Positions 4,937-7,804 of a stretch of DNA of 7,804 nt are shown piece by piece (the stretch's first letter is position 1; every line of letters begins with the position of its first letter). The stretch spans positions 1 to 7,804 of the forward strand of contig CAYMOV010000110.1 in assembly GCA_964392085.1 (NCBI GenBank), written 5' to 3'. The notes under the pieces are model-generated. The model did no database searches, was not told the origin of the DNA, and saw nothing but the letters and a program-made list of their open reading frames with translations. Source of the stretch: CAYMOV01 sp964392085 (lineage in GTDB: Bacteria; Oederibacteriota; Muellerivitia; Muellerivitales; Muellerivitaceae). Made by a program: the position numbers and the translations under genes.

Positions 4937-7637
4937 CCCCGGTACCCACGATCCGGCGGTCCTCCTGGCCTTCAAGGAGTACGACAAGGCCCGCCGGATC
5001 CGGCTGACGAAAATCGGGTGCCTGATCGTCATCGTCCTGACGTTGGCCGGCGCCCCGCTCGACAGCATGAGGTATTCCGCACAGGCGGTGTCCTTCCTGG
5101 AGGAACGCCTCCTGGTCGCCCTCCTGGCGGCCGTCGTTTGGACCCTCCTGTCGCTTCGGGTCACCCGGGCGCATTACCACGTCTGGGGCATCGTCCTTCC
5201 GCTTCTTCCCGCCTTCGGAAACGCTTGGAACCTGTACCTGACCGATGGGGCGGCGTCGCCCTATTGGGCGGCCTTTATCCTGGTCATCGTCCCCACGGCC
5301 CTTTTGCTGCCCTGGACTTTCCAGGAAAACCTCCTGGTATCCCTCGTGACCATCGCGTTTTACGTCTGGTCCTGCTCGGCCCACGGGATGGCGGGCTGGT
5401 CGGGTGATTTTTGGATGCACCTGTTCTTCTTGGCCACGATCGCCGCGATCTGCGTGGTGGGCACTTATTACACCAGCCAAACCCGCTTCAACGAGTTCGT
5501 GGCCCGGCTGGAGCTGGACGAGAACCGGAAGCGCCTGGAGGAGAGCAACCAAAAGCTCATCAACCTGGACCAGGTGAAGACCCGGTTCTTCGCCAACATC
5601 AGCCATGAGATCCGGACCCCCCTCACGCTCCTGTTGGCGCCCCTTGAGAACCTCCGTATCCTTCCGCTCTTCGCCTCCGACGACGACGCGAGGACCTCGG
5701 TCGACACCATGTACGTCAACGCCATGCGTTTGTTGAAGCTGATCAACGACCTCCTGGACCTGGTGAAGCTCGAGTCGGGCCGCCTGCCGGTCCACCGGGA
5801 ACCGCTCGACGTGGAGCCCTTCGTCGCGGGCCTCCTGCAAAGCGTCGAGCGCATGGCCTTAGACAAGAAAATCCGGTTGGCGGCCAAGGTGGAGCCCGGC
5901 TTGGGGCACCTGCCCCTCGACCGGGACAAGCTCGAGAAAATCCTCCTCAACCTGATCTTCAACTCGATCAAGTTCACGCCCCTCGGCGGGACCGTGGAGG
6001 TATCCGCGGTCCGCCGAGACGACCACCTTCGCCTGGCCGTCAAGGACACGGGCATCGGGATCGCGGAAAAGGACCTTCCCCACATCTTCGACCGTTTCTA
6101 CCAGGTGGACGACTCCTCCCGGCGCAAGACCGGGGGAACGGGGATCGGCCTGGCCCTCGTCAAGGAATTGGCCGAGGTGTTGGGCGGCGCCGTGGAGGCC
6201 GTCAGCCACCCCTCCACCGGGACCGTCATCACCGTCATCCTCCCCGTCGGGGAATCCGTCGAGGCGGAGATCGGGACCGGGGAACCCCCTGCGCCCGAAT
6301 CCCCCTCCATGACCTCCAATGTCCAATGGCTCACGGACCTCCACCACCGCGCGGAGCTTTTCCCGGCGATCACCCCCCCGAAGGACCAACTGGTGGCGTC
6401 GGAGGTCCCTGGGACCCAACACAAGCCCCTCATCCTCATCGCGGACGACGAGCCGGAGATGCGCCGGTTCCTCAAGGCGCAACTTTCCCGCCATTACGAG
6501 GTGCTCGAGGCGGTCGACGGGAACCAGGCCCTGGCGAAGGCCCGCCAATACGAGCCCGAGATGATCCTGCTGGACATGATGATGCCCGAGAAGGACGGGT
6601 TGGAGGTTTGCCGGGAGGTCCGCGGGGACCAGCGGCTCCAGGGCATTCCCATCGTCCTGTTGACCGCCTGGGCCGACGAGGCCACCAAACTCCGGTCCCT
6701 GGCGGCCGGGGCCGACGACTTCCTCACCAAGCCCTTCTCGATGACCGAGATCCGCACCCGGATCCAGAACCTGCTCAAGAACCGCGAGATGTCCAGGTCC
6801 CTGGCCCAGCAGAACCGGGCGCTCCAGGAGGCCCTGGTGAAGATCAAGGCCACCGAGGCCGAGCTGGTCCAGAGCGAGAAACTGAACGCCCTGGGCCAAA
6901 TGAGCGCGGGCCTCATCCATGAGATCAACAACCCCCTCAACTACACCCTCTCCGCCATCCACATGTTGAAGACCCTCAAGGACCGACTTCCCGAGGGCGA
7001 GAAGGACTCCTACCAGGAGAGGCTGGGGGACGTCGAGGACGGGGTCCGCCGTGTGCTCCAGCTCATCACCGATTTGAAGTCCTTTTCCCACCGCAACTCC
7101 CAATCCCTGAGCCGGGTGGACCTCGCCGCCTCCGTCCAGATGGCCGTCCGGTTCCAGTCCCACCAGGTCTCCAAGTTGAACTGCGACCTGTCGGTGGAAC
7201 TGCCCCCGGACTTCGAGGCCCAGGCCAACCATAACCAGCTGGTCCAGGTCTTGGTGAACCTGATCTCCAACGCCCTGGAGGCCATGCGGTCCAAGGCCTT
7301 TGATCCCGGCGTCCAACCAAGGCTCGAAATCCGGGGCGGGGCACAGGGGGACCGGGTTTGGTTGTCCGTAGCCGACAATGGGGTCGGCATCCCCGAGGAA
7401 ATCCGGGCGAGGGTCTTCGACCCCTTCTTCACCACCAAGGACGTTGGGGAGGGGATGGGCTTGGGATTGTCGATCTGCTACCGGTTGGTCGAGGAAATGG
7501 GCGGCAAGCTTTCGTTTGAGAGTGAAGAGGGCGTTTCCACCCGTTTCAAGGTGGAGTTGCCGGCGAATCCGGCCGTTACGGCGGTCGCCGTTGGGGTTCC
7601 GGTCGGGCCGATGGGGGTCCCGTCGGAACACCGGTAA
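4929..7637 (+). CDS. Hybrid sensor kinase: six membrane helices, kinase, receiver, second kinase (PhcS-PhcR-like fusion)
   Basis: This 902-residue inner-membrane two-component sensor has six hydrophobic helices at about 29-44, 61-76, 86-104, 113-130, 134-151 and 162-181, with no large periplasmic domain, as in LqsS/CqsS/PhcS sensors of lipophilic signals. A short coiled coil leads to kinase 1: H226 in FANISHEIRTPL, N345 in the N box, D373-G-G in DTGIGIAE, and the glycine-rich TGGTGIGLAL. After a ~60-residue linker comes a complete receiver: D506-D507, phospho-acceptor D549 in LLDMMMPEKDG, T579, K601. A second complete kinase follows: H664 in GLIHEINNPLNY, N781, D816 in ADNGVGIPE, and GMGLGLSI (842-849). 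All catalytic residues are intact in the three modules, so both kinases look active. ATG 4929 lies within the end of the methyltransferase gene, with GGAA eight bases before it. The likely input is the neighbouring gene's product; the output is the receiver protein at 7723. The order and coupling support one operon. Confidence 0.9.
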   Translation: MPNPGTHDPAVLLAFKEYDKARRIRLTKIGCLIVIVLTLAGAPLDSMRYSAQAVSFLEERLLVALLAAVVWTLLSLRVTRAHYHVWGIVLPLLPAFGNAWNLYLTDGAASPYWAAFILVIVPTALLLPWTFQENLLVSLVTIAFYVWSCSAHGMAGWSGDFWMHLFFLATIAAICVVGTYYTSQTRFNEFVARLELDENRKRLEESNQKLINLDQVKTRFFANISHEIRTPLTLLLAPLENLRILPLFASDDDARTSVDTMYVNAMRLLKLINDLLDLVKLESGRLPVHREPLDVEPFVAGLLQSVERMALDKKIRLAAKVEPGLGHLPLDRDKLEKILLNLIFNSIKFTPLGGTVEVSAVRRDDHLRLAVKDTGIGIAEKDLPHIFDRFYQVDDSSRRKTGGTGIGLALVKELAEVLGGAVEAVSHPSTGTVITVILPVGESVEAEIGTGEPPAPESPSMTSNVQWLTDLHHRAELFPAITPPKDQLVASEVPGTQHKPLILIADDEPEMRRFLKAQLSRHYEVLEAVDGNQALAKARQYEPEMILLDMMMPEKDGLEVCREVRGDQRLQGIPIVLLTAWADEATKLRSLAAGADDFLTKPFSMTEIRTRIQNLLKNREMSRSLAQQNRALQEALVKIKATEAELVQSEKLNALGQMSAGLIHEINNPLNYTLSAIHMLKTLKDRLPEGEKDSYQERLGDVEDGVRRVLQLITDLKSFSHRNSQSLSRVDLAASVQMAVRFQSHQVSKLNCDLSVELPPDFEAQANHNQLVQVLVNLISNALEAMRSKAFDPGVQPRLEIRGGAQGDRVWLSVADNGVGIPEEIRARVFDPFFTTKDVGEGMGLGLSICYRLVEEMGGKLSFESEEGVSTRFKVELPANPAVTAVAVGVPVGPMGVPSEHR

Positions 7638-7691
7638 CCGGGATAAGTAATGGATTTCGCCTGGACGGTTGGGTCCAACAGATGAACAGGT

Positions 7692-7706
7692 CCGACCCGA
7701 GGTCGG
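7692..7706 (+). promoter_or_regulatory. Hairpin abutting the ribosome binding site of the receiver gene
   Basis: CCGACC (7692-7697) and GGTCGG (7701-7706) form a perfect 6-bp, G+C-rich stem with a CGA loop. One base separates it from the Shine-Dalgarno sequence. A U-run is absent, so it is not an intrinsic terminator; it may tune translation or protect a processed mRNA end. Confidence 0.45.
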
Positions 7707-7707
7707 C

Positions 7708-7715
7708 GGAGGGAG
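7708..7715 (+). promoter_or_regulatory. Strong ribosome binding site of the receiver-domain gene
   Basis: GGAGGGAG ends seven bases before ATG 7723, the best Shine-Dalgarno match in the window. It suggests that this protein is made in greater amount than the kinase. Confidence 0.75.
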
Positions 7716-7722
7716 CGAATTC

Positions 7723-7804
7723 ATGAGTCCGTTCTACGATTACACCAAGTACGCCATCCTTTACGTGGATGACGAGGAGAAATCCCTCAAGTACTTCCGG
7801 GACA
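7723..7804 (+). CDS. Receiver-domain protein (PhcR/PhcQ-like), N-terminal fragment cut by window edge
   Basis: Twenty-seven codons are visible, beginning MSPFYDYTKYAILYVDDEEK. The hydrophobic strand AILYV followed by D16-D17-E18-E19 is the first strand and acidic pocket of a CheY-type receiver; the phospho-acceptor aspartate lies beyond the edge. The short lead into ILYVDDEEKSLKYF resembles, from memory, receiver proteins of the PhcR/PhcQ kind, which carry a receiver followed by a kinase or other output module. It follows the hybrid kinase by 85 bp on the same strand and is its most likely phosphotransfer partner. The output domain is not in the window, so its final role is open. Confidence 0.82.
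   Translation, partial: MSPFYDYTKYAILYVDDEEKSLKYFRD

Noticed and set aside
5859..7724. A 621-codon open frame on the minus strand opposite the hybrid kinase
   Set aside because: It is a shadow of G+C-rich third codon positions. The plus frame has intact kinase and receiver motifs, while the minus frame is low-complexity Gly/Leu/Asp-rich with no domain.

Overview
The window is G+C-rich bacterial chromosomal DNA with tightly packed genes. I see no tRNA, rRNA, CRISPR array, insertion sequence or phage gene. The six-helix sensor kinase, the membrane-anchored family 2 glycosyltransferase and the PilZ-like/methyltransferase protein fit a Gram-negative-type organism. Nothing in the sequence fixes the phylum: proteobacterial, deltaproteobacterial-like and candidate-phylum lineages are all possible.

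Layout. On the minus strand, 690 to 1 encodes the ATPase of an ABC transporter, cut by the left edge. A 285-bp divergent intergenic region follows, with a small REP-like hairpin and a nested dyad whose arms each carry a TATAAT. On the plus strand, 976-2016 encodes a PD-(D/E)XK nuclease of the RecB/AddB/Cas4 type. It has the four cysteines of an iron-sulfur cluster and a disordered tail ending in a putative sliding-clamp peptide. A polytopic family 2 glycosyltransferase follows at 2133-3341. These genes look like separate housekeeping or accessory units.

The most interesting part runs from about 3393 to the right edge. A recognisable sigma70-type promoter precedes a likely operon of three genes: (1) a PilZ-like domain fused to a SAM-dependent methyltransferase resembling the family annotated as 3-hydroxypalmitic acid methyl ester biosynthesis (PhcB type); (2) a 902-residue hybrid kinase, six membrane helices - kinase - receiver - kinase, overlapping gene 1 by 8 bp; (3) the first 27 codons of a receiver-domain protein, preceded by a hairpin that abuts its ribosome binding site. 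The order methyltransferase, six-helix sensor kinase, receiver-kinase, receiver matches the layout of the Ralstonia phcB-phcS-phcR-phcQ quorum-sensing locus, with the phcS-like and phcR-like parts fused into one protein. My working model is a self-contained circuit: the methyltransferase makes a fatty-acid methyl-ester-type signal, the membrane kinase senses it, and phosphate is passed through the internal receiver, second kinase and downstream receiver protein. Domain assignments are read directly from motifs; the signal chemistry and pathway are inference.
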